Assembly (NCBI RefSeq): GCF_902148845.1
Contig: NW_021941374.1
Coordinates: forward strand, 2,279,050-2,343,049
Direction: 5' to 3'
Length of the DNA stretch: 64,000 nucleotides
Source: Salarias fasciatus
Taxonomy: Eukaryota; Chordata; Actinopteri; Blenniiformes; Blenniidae
Positions 36,901 to 48,543 of this stretch are shown here, piece by piece. The position numbers were made by a program, and so were the translations under genes. The notes beneath the pieces are model-generated. The model worked only from the letters and a program-made list of their open reading frames with translations, did no database searches and had not been told where the DNA came from. Within the stretch, counting starts at the first letter, position 1. Every line of letters starts with the position of its first letter.

Positions 36901-39900
36901 GCAGTCTCCCATCCCAGTACTAACCAGGCCCGAGCCTTCTTTGCTTCCGAGATCTGACGAGATCGGGCCCTTTTAGGCTGGTGTGGCCGTAAGCGATGTG
37001 ACCACTGACGACGGTGGTTCTTATAAATGTGTCACAACAAGACTGTTTCAAAGCATGTATATACTTCTATAAATACATTTATTTATCAAAAGATAGATAG
37101 ATAGATAGATAGATTGATTGAGTGATTGATTGACTGAAAAAGGTTTCCTTGACAGTGCTTTCAAATGTCAGCAAGATGTGGAAAAGCTTACAGCACCTGG
37201 TATTCCAAGGCAGTCTCCCATCCCAGTACTAACCAGGCCCGAGCCTTCTTTGCTTCCGAGATCAGACGAGATCGGGCCCTTTTAGGCTGGTGTGGCCGTA
37301 AGCCATGCGACCACTGACGACGGTGGTTCTTATAAATGTGTCACAACAAGACTGTTTCAAAGCATGTATATACTTCTATAAATACATTTATTTATCAAAA
37401 GATAGATAGATAGATAGATTGATTGAGTGAGTGATTGACTGAAAAAGGTTTCCTTGACAGTGCTTTCAAATGTCAGCAAGATGTGGAAAAGCTTACAGCA
37501 CCTGGTATTCCAAGGCAGTCTCCCATCCCAGTACTAACCAGGCCCGAGCCTTCTTTGCTTCCGAGATCAGACGAGATCGGGCCCTTTTAGGCTGGTGTGG
37601 CCGTAAGCCATGCGACCACTGACGACGGTGGTTCTTATAAATGTGTCACAACAAGACTGTTTCAAAGCATGTATATACTTCTATAAATACATTTATTTAT
37701 CAAAAGATAGATAGATAGATAGATTGATTGAGTGAGTGATTGACTGAAAAAGGTTTCCTTGACAGTGCTTTCAAATGTCAGCAAGATGTGGAAAAGCTTA
37801 CAGCACCTGGTATTCCAAGGCAGTCTCCCATCCCAGTACTAACCAGGCCCGAGCCTTCTTTGCTTCCGAGATCAGACGAGATCGGGCCCTTTTAGGCTGG
37901 TGTGGCCGTAAGCGATGTGACCACTGACGACGGTGGTTCTTATAAATGTGTCACAACAAGACTGTTTCAAAGCATGTATATACTTCTATAAATACATTTA
38001 TTTATCAAAAGATAGATAGATAGATAGATAGATAGATTGATTGAGTGATTGATTGACTGAAAAAGGTTTCCTTGACAGTGCTTTCAAATGTCAGCAAGAT
38101 GTGGAAAAGCTTACAGCACCTGGTATTCCAAGGCAGTCTCCCATCCCAGTACTAACCAGGCCCGAGCCTTCTTTGCTTCCGAGATCAGACGAGATCGGGC
38201 CCTTTTAGGCTGGTGTGGCCGTAAGCGATGCGACCACTGACGACGGTGGTTCTTATAAATGTGTCACAACAAGACTGTTTCAAAGCATGTATATACTTCT
38301 ATAAATACATTTATTTATCAAAAGATAGATAGATAGATAGATAGATTGATTGAGTGATTGATTGACTGAAAAAGGTTTCCTTGACAGTGCTTTCAAATGT
38401 CAGCAAGATGTGGAAAAGCTTACAGCACCTGGTATTCCAAGGCAGTCTCCCATCCCAGTACTAAACAGGCCCGAGCCTTCTTTGCTTCCGAGATCAGACG
38501 AGATCGGGCCCTTTTAGGCTGGTGTGGCCGTAAGCCATGCGACCACTGACGACGGTGGTTCTTATAAATGTGTCACAACAAGACTGTTTCAAAGCATGTA
38601 TATACTTCTATAAATACATTTATTTATCAAAAGATAGATAGATAGATTGATTGAGTGACTGAAAAAGGTTTCCTTGACAGTGCTTTCAAATGTCAGCAAG
38701 ATGTGGAAAAGCTTACAGCACCTGGTATTCCAAGGCAGTCTCCCATCCCAGTACTAACCAGGCCCGAGCCTTCTTTGCTTCCGAGATCAGACGAGATCGG
38801 GCCCTTTTAGGCTGGTGTGGCCGTAAGCGATGTGACCACTGACGACGGTGGTTCTTATACATGTGTCACAACAAGACTGTTTCAAAGCATGTATATACTT
38901 CTATAAATACATTTATTTATCAAAAGATAGATAGATAGATAGATTGATTGAGTGATTGATTGACTGAAAAAGGTTTCCTTGACAGTGCTTTCAAATGTCA
39001 GCAAGATGTGGAAAAGCTTACAGCACCTGGTATTCCAAGGCAGTCTCCCATCCCAGTACTAACCAGGCCCGAGCCTTCTTTGCTTCCGAGATCAGACGAG
39101 ATCGGGCCCTTTTAGGCTGGTGTGGCCGTAAGCGATGTGACCACTGACGACGGTGGTTCTTCTAAATGTGTCACAACAAGACTGTTTCAAAGCATGTATA
39201 TACTTCTATAAATACATTTATTTATCAAAAGATAGATAGATAGATAGATAGATAGATTGATTGAGTGATTGATTGACTGAAAAAGGTTTCCTTGACAGTG
39301 CTTTCAAATGTCAGCAAGATGTGGAAAAGCTTACAGCACCTGGTATTCCAAGGCAGTCTCCCATCCCAGTACTAACCAGGCCCGAGCCTTCTTTGCTTCC
39401 GAGATCAGACGAGATCGGGCCCTTTTAGGCTGGTGTGGCCGTAAGCGATGTGACCACTGACGACGGTGGTTCTTATAAATGTGTCACAACAAGACTGTTT
39501 CAAAGCATGTATATACTTCTATAAATACATTTATTTATCAAAAGATAGATAGATAGATAGATAGATTGATTGAGTGATTGATTGACTGAAAAAGGTTTCC
39601 TTGACAGTGCTTTCAAATGTCAGCAAGATGTGGAAAAGCTTACAGCACCTGGTATTCCAAGGCAGTCTCCCATCCCAGTACTAACCAGGCCCGAGCCTTC
39701 TTTGCTTCCGAGATCAGACGAGATCGGGCCCTTTTAGGCTGGTGTGGCCGTAAGCCATGCGACCACTGACGACGGTGGTTCTTATAAATGTGTCACAACA
39801 AGACTGTTTCAAAGCATGTATATACTTCTATAAATACATTTATTTATCAAAAGATAGATAGATAGATAGATTGATTGAGTGATTGATTGACTGAAAAAGG

Positions 39901-41794
39901 TTTCCTTGACAGTGCTTTCAAATGTCAGCAAGATGTGGAAAAGCTTACAGCACCTGGTATTCCAAGGCAGTCTCCCATCCCAGTACTAACCAGGCCCGAG
40001 CCTTCTTTGCTTCCGAGATCAGACGAGATCGGGCCCTTTTAGGCTGGTGTGGCCGTAAGCGATGCGACCACTGACGACGGTGGTTCTTATAAATGTGTCA
40101 CAACAAGACTGTTTCAAAGCATGTATATACTTCTATAAATACATTTATTTATCAAAAGATAGATAGATAGATAGATAGATTGATTGAGTGATTGATTGAC
40201 TGAAAAAGGTTTCCTTGACAGTGCTTTCAAATGTCAGCAAGATGTGGAAAAGCTTACAGCACCTGGTATTCCAAGGCAGTCTCCCATCCCAGTACTAACC
40301 AGGCCCGAGCCTTCTTTGCTTCCGAGATCAGACGAGATCGGGCCCTTTTAGGCTGGTGTGGCCGTAAGCGATGTGACCACTGACGACGGTGGTTCTTCTA
40401 AATGTGTCACAACAAGACTGTTTCAAAGCATGTATATACTTCTATAAATACATTTATTTATCAAAAGATAGATAGATAGATAGATAGATAGATTGATTGA
40501 GTGATTGATTGACTGAAAAAGGTTTCCTTGACAGTGCTTTCAAATGTCAGCAAGATGTGGAAAAGCTTACAGCACCTGGTATTCCAAGGCAGTCTCCCAT
40601 CCCAGTACTAACCAGGCCCGAGCCTTCTTTGCTTCCGAGATCAGACGAGATCGGGCCCTTTTAGGCTGGTGTGGCCGTAAGCGATGTGACCACTGACGAC
40701 GGTGGTTCTTATAAATGTGTCACAACAAGACTGTTTCAAAGCATGTATATACTTCTATAAATACATTTATTTATCAAAAGATAGATAGATAGATAGATAG
40801 ATAGATTGATTGAGTGATTGATTGACTGAAAAAGGTTTCCTTGACAGTGCTTTCAAATGTCAGCAAGATGTGGAAAAGCTTACAGCACCTGGTATTCCAA
40901 GGCAGTCTCCCATCCCAGTACTAACCAGGCCCGAGCCTTCTTTGCTTCCGAGATCAGACGAGATCGGGCCCTTTTAGGCTGGTGTGGCCGTAAGCGATGC
41001 GACCACTGACGACGGTGGTTCTTATAAATGTGTCACAACAAGACTGTTTCAAAGCATGTATATACTTCTATAAATACATTTATTTATCAAAAGATAGATA
41101 GATAGATAGATAGATAGATTGATTGAGTGATTGATTGACTGAAAAAGGTTTCCTTGACAGTGCTTTCAAATGTCAGCAAGATGTGGAAAAGCTTACAGCA
41201 CCTGGTATTCCAAGGCAGTCTCCCATCCCAGTACTAACCAGGCCCGAGCCTTCTTTGCTTCCGAGATCAGACGAGATCGGGCCCTTTTAGGCTGGTGTGG
41301 CCGTAAGCGATGCGACCACTGACGACGGTGGTTCTTAAACATGTGTCATAACATGACTGTTTCAAAGCATCTATTTTCTTCTATAGATATATTTATTTAT
41401 CAAAAGATAGATAGATAGATTGATTGAGTTATTGATTGACTGAAAATGGTTTCCTTGACAGTGCATTCAAATGTCAGCAAGATGTGGAAAAGCTTACAGC
41501 ACCTGGTATTCCAAGGCAGTCTCCCATCCCAGTACTAACCAGGCCCGAGCCTTCTTTGCTTCCGAGATCAGACGAGATCGGGCCCTTTTAGGCTGGTGTG
41601 GCCGTAAGCGATGTGACCACTGACGACGGTGGTTCTTATACATGTGTCACAACAAAACTGTTTCAAAGCATGTATATACTTCTATAAATACATTTATTTA
41701 TCAAAAGATAGATAGATAGATAGATAGATTGAGTGATTGATTGACTGAAAAAGGTTTCCTTGACAGTGCATTCAAATGTCAGCAAGATGTGGAA

Positions 41795-41914
41795 AAGCTT
41801 ACAGCACCTGGTATTCCAAGGCAGTCTCCCATCCCAGTACTAACCAGGCCCGAGCCTTCTTTGCTTCCGAGATCAGACGAGATCAGGCCCTTTTAGGCTG
41901 GTGTGGCCGTAAGC
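41795..41914 (-). rRNA. 5S rRNA, last copy before the L2-like insertion
   Basis: The spacer has type A features (GCATTC, TTATACATG) on a type B gene, and ATCAGGCCC replaces ATCGGGCCC. Array-edge units are more mixed than interior ones. Confidence 0.85.
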
Positions 41915-42208
41915 GATGTGACCACTGACGACGGTGGTTCTTATACATGTGTCACAACAAGACTGTTTCAAAGCATCTATATACTTCTATAGATATATTT
42001 ATTCATCCTCTCCCGGACAAGCGGGAGTCCTGTTGGACAAGCACCACACGCTATTTACACGCAGCGGCAGGGAGGAAACCCTGCCACGCCTGTGAGTATC
42101 ATCGTCGTCCGGGGTGGTGCTCACTACAAGGCCTTGAGCTTGGAGTCGCTTGGTTCTCGCTTGGTGCTTTGTGCTGGCCCAGTCTGTGTATGTGGCAGGT
42201 ACCACCGT

Positions 42209-42440
42209 ACTCCAGCTAGCAGCTAACACCGGGCTTCAGCTAACACCGGGCTCCAGCTAACACCGGGCTCCAGCTAACATCGAGCCCCAGCCAACACCGG
42301 GCTCCAGCCAACACCGGGCTCCAGCTAATACCGGGCTCCAGCTAACATCGGGCTCCAGCTAACACCGGGCTCCAGCTAACATCGGGCTCCAACTAACATC
42401 TGGCTCCAGCCAGCAGCAGACCACCAGGCTCCAGCTAACA
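42209..42440 (+). repeat. 17-bp minisatellite in the LINE 5' region
   Basis: About twelve units of CTCCAGCTAACACCGGG with C/T variants (ACATCGGG). Tandem repeats in a LINE 5' region often act as promoter modules; here that is only inference. Confidence 0.85.
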
Positions 42441-42492
42441 GCTACCATCAAGCTTATGCCAGTGGTGAGCTACAGTTTCACTGCACAAGAAC

Positions 42493-43197
42493 ATGCCACC
42501 AAAAAAGAATGCAGCATCTGCTGAGGACATTGAAGAGATCAAAACATCACTGGAAATGCTGACAGAAGAAGTAACTGTAATCAGGCAACAGCAAAAACAA
42601 ATATTGAAGTTAGCAGAGGATGTAAAAACTCTGCAGCCGCTCAATAATGAGAAGGACAAAAAAATTAAAATGTTAGAGAACAGGGTTGAGGATTTGGAAC
42701 AATACAGCAGAATTAATGATGTCATTGTCACAGGGCTTAACATCAAACCAAGATCTTACGCCAGGGCTGTTACTGGTTCCAGTGGAGATGTTCAGAGTGA
42801 CCAAGATGAAGAATCTGTAGAGCAGCAGGTGATAACCTTTCTACATGCAAAAGGACTAAATGTGGACAAAAACCATATTGAGGCCTGTCATTCTCTTCCA
42901 CAAAGAAACAAACAAACAAAACCGGCCATAATACTACGCTTCACAAACAGAAAACAAAAGAATGGCCTGCTTAAACAAGGTAAAAGACTAAAAGGAACAG
43001 ATGTTTTCTTAAATGAGCATCTAACAAAAAAGAATGCAGAACTTGCACGAGAGGCCCGTTTCTTGAGGAAACAAAAGAAAATATCAGCTACATGGACCTC
43101 AAATTGTAAGATTTTTGTCAGGTCAAATGGTAGTCCAGAAGAGGCAAGAGTAACGATAATTAAAAGTATAGATGATCTACAGAAATACAGAGCATAA
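42493..43197 (+). CDS. LINE ORF1 protein with coiled coil
   Basis: 234 codons starting MPPKKNAASAEDIEEIKTSL. A long coiled coil covers roughly residues 10-75 (heptad-like pattern in LAEDVKTLQPLNNEKDKKI), followed by a region resembling the RNA-binding part of LINE ORF1 proteins (FLHAKGLNVDKNHIEACHSL; PAIILRFTNRKQKNGLLKQG). Such proteins bind the LINE RNA and help form the ribonucleoprotein particle. The frame is open throughout, and the start is the first ATG after the minisatellite. No zinc knuckle is seen. Confidence 0.8.
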   Translation: MPPKKNAASAEDIEEIKTSLEMLTEEVTVIRQQQKQILKLAEDVKTLQPLNNEKDKKIKMLENRVEDLEQYSRINDVIVTGLNIKPRSYARAVTGSSGDVQSDQDEESVEQQVITFLHAKGLNVDKNHIEACHSLPQRNKQTKPAIILRFTNRKQKNGLLKQGKRLKGTDVFLNEHLTKKNAELAREARFLRKQKKISATWTSNCKIFVRSNGSPEEARVTIIKSIDDLQKYRA

Positions 43198-43271
43198 ATG
43201 TTCACCTTGATATATGGACCAAAGAAGACAAGAGGTTGAATGCACTACATCATGGACACTTAGACTGAATC

Positions 43272-44401
43272 ATGGACACTCATATAGACACAAACAGTGA
43301 CAAAATTTACAACATGGAAGCGGACATCACTGATACCATACTAACGCCAGGGAGATGTGATTATTTTACTGTTCAGCAATTTAATAACAGAACAGATATG
43401 GTGTCGGATGAGGCATTTTCCATCATTCACTTTAACAGTCAGAGTCTAAAACGGAAATTACCAAAAATTAATGAGCTTTTTGCTGATATCAAACAATCAT
43501 TTAAAGTGATTGCTGTGACGGAAACCTGGTTAAAAGAGATTCATATTGATAAAGTTCAAATCAAAGGTTATAATCTGTTTTATGCAAATCGGGTGGAAAA
43601 AGGAGGTGGAGGAGTAGCCCTTTATGTAGATGAAAATCTGCATAGTAAAGTCATTGAAATGAAAACTGTAATTATTCCAAACTTAATGGAAGTGCTCACA
43701 ATTGAGATCATCAGCGATATTGGCAAAAATATACTTGTTAGTTGTGTTTATAGACCACCTGGGCCTGGTATAGAGCTGTTCACAACAAAATTCTTGAATT
43801 GTTTGCAGATGTTAAAAATAAAACAATTATAGTCTGTGGTGACTTCAACATTGATCTGGGTAATAATGCAGCGTCAAATGACTTTAAGAATTATATGCAG
43901 ATGGCAGGACTATGTCCTATGATTACAAAGCCAACTAGAATTACTACCCATAGCGCAACCATCATTGATAACATATACACAACTTTACATGGAGACATAA
44001 TTAGTGGCATTCTTATGACCGATGTGAGTGATCACCTACCTGTATTTACTATTTTTAAAAAATTGTACATTACCCCTGAACGAGAAAAAACTTCAATTTT
44101 TATACGAGACAAATCCAATAAAGCCATTGAGGCATTCAGAGAGGATTTAAAGAAACAAAATTGGGATCAAGTTTATACAGGAGATTTAAATAATGCCTAC
44201 AACACTTTCATGGAGATACTTATTAATTTATACAACAAAAATTGCAAAATAACCAAAGTTGCTTGTGTCGAGAAAAATACTATTAATAACCCATGGATGA
44301 CAAGTGGTCTGAAAAACGCCTGTAAGAAAAAAAATTATCTCTACAGAATGTTTCTCAAACTAAGAACAAAAGAAGCCGAGGTTCGGTATAAAAAAATATA
44401 A
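43272..44401 (+). pseudogene. LINE ORF2, endonuclease part
   Basis: APE-type endonuclease motifs appear in order: IIHFNSQSLKRK, VIAVTETWLKE (catalytic Glu), VSCVYRPPGPG, IIVCGDFNIDLG (Asp/Asn) and VSDHLPVFTIF (final Asp-His). The first part is open from 43272 to about 43830 and the rest continues in another frame from about 43799 to 44401, so one frameshift lies near 43800. A stop ends the second frame at 44401, in the linker before the reverse transcriptase. Confidence 0.8.
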
Positions 44402-46238
44402 AAATAAACTGATATCAATTCTAAGACAACAGAAAAATTAATAGAGAAAATCAAAAATAGTACAAAAAACACATGGAGTGTAATTAACACAGTCTTGCAC
44501 AAGGGCAAGGTTAAACCCATAATTCCAAACCATATAACCAAAAACAAAATAGACATTTTTGAAAAACAGGACATTGTAGAGGAATTTAATAATTACTTTG
44601 TGAATATAGGGAAAAATCTATCTCAAAATATCCCAGACGAAAACATAAATAGTGGAATAATACAAAATAATGAACGTAGCATCTTTCTTGAGCCTGTACA
44701 AGCAAATGAAATATTCAGTATTGTTTGTAAATTTCCAAATAAAAATTCCAATGACTACACAGACATGAACATGTCACTGATAAAACAAATAATAGATGTC
44801 GTGATTGAACCCTTTAAATACATCTGTAACTTGTCATTTACCACAGGAACATTTCAAGAGTATGAAAATAGCCAAAGTAATTCCACTTTTCAAAAAAGGA
44901 AATAAAAATGATGTCTCCAATTACAGGCCTATATCGTTACTTCCTCAGCTCTCAAAAATTTTAGAAAAATTATTTGTGATCAGATTAAATAAATTTATTG
45001 TTAAACACAACATTTTAAGGAACAATCAATATGGATTTCGGACTAATCACTCAACCGCCACAGCAATTATGGAACTGGCAGAAGAAATTACAAATGCAAT
45101 GGACAAGAAACGTTTCTTAATAAGTGTCTTCGTAGATCTTCAAAAAGCATCTGATACTCTAGATCATGACATATTGCTGTATAAATTATATAAGTACGGT
45201 ATCAGAGGTGTTGCTCATGAATGGGTCAAAAGCTATTTAAAAGACAGAAAACAATTTGTTCAAATCAACGATATAAAATCTAAAAATGGAAACGTAACTT
45301 GTGGGGTTCCTCAAGGATCCGTCCTTGGACCAGTACTCTTTCTTCTCTATATCAATGACATTGACACTGCTTCCAGCTTATTGAAATGCATCTTGTTTGC
45401 GGATGATACTACTTTGTATTATGCTGGAGACAATATAAATGAAGTATTAGAAATTGTAGAAAAAGAGTTTCAGAATGTTATAAAATGGTTCAACGCTAAC
45501 AAACTATCTTTGAACATCAGTAAGACCAAATATATGATTTTCAGTTACAGAAGGACAGACGTTGACACAACACTGACAGTGGAAGGTATAGAGATCGAGA
45601 GAACAAATGAAATGAAGTTCTTAGGTGTACTGCTGGATGAACAACTAACATGGAAATCCCATATAGAGCACGTTAAAACTAAGATTTCTCAAACCATTGC
45701 TGTTCTGTACAAATTGAAAGAGTCACTTCACAATAATTCTTTGTTTCTGTTGTACAATTCATTGATTATACCATATCTGACCTACTGCGTTGAAGTCTGG
45801 GGAAATGCTTGTAAGACCTACACTGAACCACTCTTCCTTTTACAGAAACGAGCGATTCGTGTGGTGAATGGAAGTGGTTACAGAGACCACACGAACCCAA
45901 TATTTATAAAATTGAAATCCTTAAAAATGAAAGAATTGGTAGAACTCAACCTTCTTAAAACAATGTATAAAGCTCACCGGAAAAAATTACCATTTAATTT
46001 ACAGAATTGATTTGCAAAGCGAGACAGTCAATATAGATTAAGAGGCACTGAAGTCTTCAAACTACCGGAATCAAGAACCAAATTGAAAGAAAGATGCATC
46101 ACAACAAAAGGAATCAATTTATGGAATAAACTTGACAGTGAAATTAAGAGGTCTCAGTCCATTCACATCTTCAAGAAATGTTTAAAAGCACAGTTATTGG
46201 GGGGGTACGACTCTGTTTTAAAGAATGGTCAAACTTAG
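44402..46238 (+). pseudogene. LINE ORF2, reverse transcriptase and C-terminal part
   Basis: The frame at 44495-44905 leads into the one at 44805-46010, with a frameshift near 44870-44900. Reverse transcriptase motifs: NYRPISLLPQLSKILEK, VFVDLQKASDTLDH (motif A Asp), CGVPQGSVLGPVLFLLYIND (motif B), CILFADDTTLYY (motif C FADD) and NISKTKYMIF. A stop at 46008-46010 interrupts the frame, which otherwise stays open to about 46238 (FAKRDSQYRLRGTEVF ... KAQLLGGYDSVL). So four or so breaks in ORF2 in all: recently active, but not able to move on its own. Confidence 0.85.
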
Positions 46239-46547
46239 AATGATTGTTTCTTTTGAACATATTTCATTAAGGTTTTTTTTTTTTTGTATTTACACTTGGG
46301 AAATGGTTGTATTTGATCTGCAATTATTTGTGAAATGGTCGTATTTGTATTTTGATTTAGTGAAATGGTTGTATTGAATTTTGCATTTTTTTGTTTGTGA
46401 TATGTTAACAAATCTTGACAAATTGTCATTTATTTTATGTTGATAGGGGCAGACATCATAAGTCTCACTTCTTTCTGTTCCTTTTCATTTCTTTCTTTTA
46501 AAAAAAATGAAACAAATAAAATCAATCAATCAATCAATCAATTCATC

Positions 46548-46915
46548 AAAAAATAGATAGATAGATTGATTGAGTGACTGAATGACTGAAAAAGGTTTCC
46601 TTGACAGTACATTCAAATGTCAGCAAGATGTGGAAAAGCTTACAGCACCTGGTATTCCAAGGCAGTCTCCCATCCCAGTACTAACCAGGCCCGAGCCTTC
46701 TTTGCTTCCGAGATCAGACGAGATCGGGCCCTTTTAGGCTGGTGTGGCCGTAAGCGATGTGCCCACTGACGACGGTGGTTCTTATACATGTGTCACAACA
46801 AGGCTGTTTCAAAGCATCTATGTACTTCTATAGATATATTTATTTATCAAAAGATAGATAGATAGATAGATTGAGTGATTGACTGAAAAAGGTTTCCTTG
46901 ACAGTGCAGTCAAAT
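46548..46915 (-). repeat. 5S array remnant beyond the LINE (one unit plus part of the next)
   Basis: One full type B-like unit, then a spacer start that breaks off in TTGACAGTGCAGTCAAATG at about 46915. The sequence is more diverged than interior units. Confidence 0.9.
46636..46755 (-). rRNA. 5S rRNA, copy beyond the LINE
   Basis: 120 bp, type B gene with TATAAG-like upstream region (plus-strand CTTATACATG) and T-run terminator. It is the last near-complete copy in the window. Confidence 0.9.
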
Positions 46916-47341
46916 GAATTCAAGAGAATTCTGAATATTAAATGTAAATGTAAATAATAGTTACTAAGAGAAGAGGGGGAGAAAAAAAAATCCTCATCCC
47001 GTTTTAGAAACTGTTTGCAAGTAATATGAATCTTTTCCTTCTCCCTTCCGTCTTTGCAGTCACTGCCGAACACAGTAGCAGCAATGATTGGCTGAACACC
47101 TTAACAGGCGCCATAACACCAGAGCAGCATAACCTAGCCTAAACTTTCTGCTTGTGAATTCTCTAATTATGACAACAAAAAGAAAAGAAAACGAGACACC
47201 TGCCACTCTTGCCTCACTGTTCATTTAGTCCATTTGTCCATAATAAAGGAAAGAAAAGAAGAAGAAAAAACCCTACATATTGATGCAGGCAAGCTTGTGT
47301 GAGCCATACCGCATTCCGTCGCACTGATGGTGCTCTTTTGT
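46916..47341. other. Non-coding stretch at the right array edge
   Basis: No gene or clear repeat ends are seen; AT-rich with several purine-rich runs. Confidence 0.4.
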
Positions 47342-47658
47342 CCAGTCATCCAGTGTCCTCAGCCGTCGGAGGCTGGATGTGTTTTCCAGCATAGATGGCA
47401 GCCTCTTACGCCAGCATGCGTGAAAATGAGACGAGCAGGAAACAGAAACCCATGACGGATCCCAGCCTCCTTAAGCTTCAGCCGAACTCCGTCAAACTCC
47501 TTGCGGTCTTTCATCACCTCTGCCGTGAGGTCCGGGTAGATGCTGATGTGCTGCTCCTCGAATCTGAGCGGTCCGGTGGTGCGGGCCACTCGGATTATCT
47601 TCTCCTTCACAGCATCGTGGTGTATCCTGGCGATCATAGCTCGTGGCCGGTTTTGTAG
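47342..47658 (-). pseudogene. L1-like ORF1 fragment, C-terminal part
   Basis: RPRAMIARIHHDAVKEKIIR, ISIYPDLTAEVMKDRKEF and LKEAGIRHGFLFPARL match the conserved C-terminal region of fish L1 ORF1 proteins. The frame shifts after LIFTHAGVR, with a continuation seen in the next frame (LRRLRTLDDWTKEH). No neighbouring L1 sequence is recognisable, so it is an isolated scrap. Confidence 0.75.
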
Positions 47659-48543
47659 ACCAAAACATCAATAATAATAAAGATTAAAACACAGAAGATA
47701 CATATCCAAGTATTCATGGGCTTGTATGCCTGGGGGGTATTGCACAAAACCAGGATCAGGGATTAAGCCGGCAAACTGTTGTTATCCTGTGGCGATCTTG
47801 AAGTTATCCTGGACGAAGTTAACTTCAAGTCGATTGCACAAAAGCTGACCAAGTTTATCCCGGGCCAGTCACCATGGTGATTTATCCTCTGCAGCTAACC
47901 TGCTCCACAGCAGGCTAACTACCAGGATCAGATTAAACTGCTGTCAACCATGTGAGAAGTGGGCGTGGCTTACAGCATTTCCTTCATTTTACACACATTA
48001 CACCATTTAATCATCCTGTAGCCAAATCTTACAACTGTAGTCATTGCATTTGCAGGGTCTGGTTGACTTTAGGATTATTTTGTTGCTCAGATTATATGAA
48101 GACCAAAATAACTTTCAACACAAACATTTCAGAATCCTTTCTTTATTAATACAAGTCCTACAATAAAAGGTTCACAATTATTGCAAAGACAATGGAAAAA
48201 AAAAAAAACCTTAATGAAACTGGTACTAAACCACACTGATGTAACAAATAAATAAGAAATAAAATAAAACAATCCTGAAGCTACACAATCAGTAAAATGA
48301 GAAACAAAGGAAAAATAAATGTCTCACACCACTGAAATGGACACAGTATGACAGACAGCATCATTTTGTCTGAACTGTCTCCTGAAAATAGGAAAATCCT
48401 CCTATTTCAGGACTCCAGCTTTAGGAGAGAACGGTCCCACATCATTCTGACTCCACTTTTTTAACGGCTAAAATCAGACAGAAATTCATTCTCAGAAGAA
48501 ACTAATTTATGACTTCATTCGATAATTGCTCTTTGGGCAACAC

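Larger units (their letters stand above)
25481..42007 (-). repeat. 5S rDNA tandem array, type B block (~305-bp unit)
   Basis: Gene 3' ends (minus strand, 120 bp each unless noted): 25520, 25824, 26129, 26434, 26743, 27048, 27353, 27662, 27967, 28275, 28579, 28884, 29193, 29498, 29803, 30108, 30414, 30719, 31024, 31329, 31634, 31939, 32244, 32550, 32863, 33168, 33473, 33786, 34091, 34404, 34717, 35026, 35331, 35635, 35948, 36257, 36562, 36875, 37184, 37489, 37794, 38107, 38416, 38709, 39014, 39327, 39636, 39941, 40250, 40563, 40876, 41189, 41490, 41795. Type B marks are A at RNA position 21, CCAGGTG or CCAAGG-side CCTGG near the 3' end, GCTTTC in the spacer, and 4-6 GATA repeats. Spacings are mostly 305, 309 or 313 bp, changing by whole GATA units. 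Nearly all units have TATAAG at -31 and C at -1. Confidence 0.95.
42001..46547 (+). mobile_element. L2-like (CR1/L2 group) LINE inserted in a 5S spacer, with target duplication
   Basis: The element body runs from about 42008 to 46540. ATTCATC occurs at 42001-42007 and again at 46541-46547; in uninterrupted units the same site reads TTATTCATCAAAAGATAG, so this is a 7-bp target duplication. The element has a 5' region with a 17-bp minisatellite, ORF1 with a coiled coil, an ORF2 with endonuclease and reverse transcriptase, and a 3' tail of CAATCAAT repeats, the short-repeat tail typical of L2/CR1-type LINEs. It is nearly full length but disabled by a few breaks. It inserted after the array had formed. 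Confidence 0.9.

Noticed and set aside
14363-42007. CRISPR-like array of regular repeats
   Set aside because: The repeats are ~300 bp with near-identical spacers and contain 5S genes; the genome is a vertebrate's.
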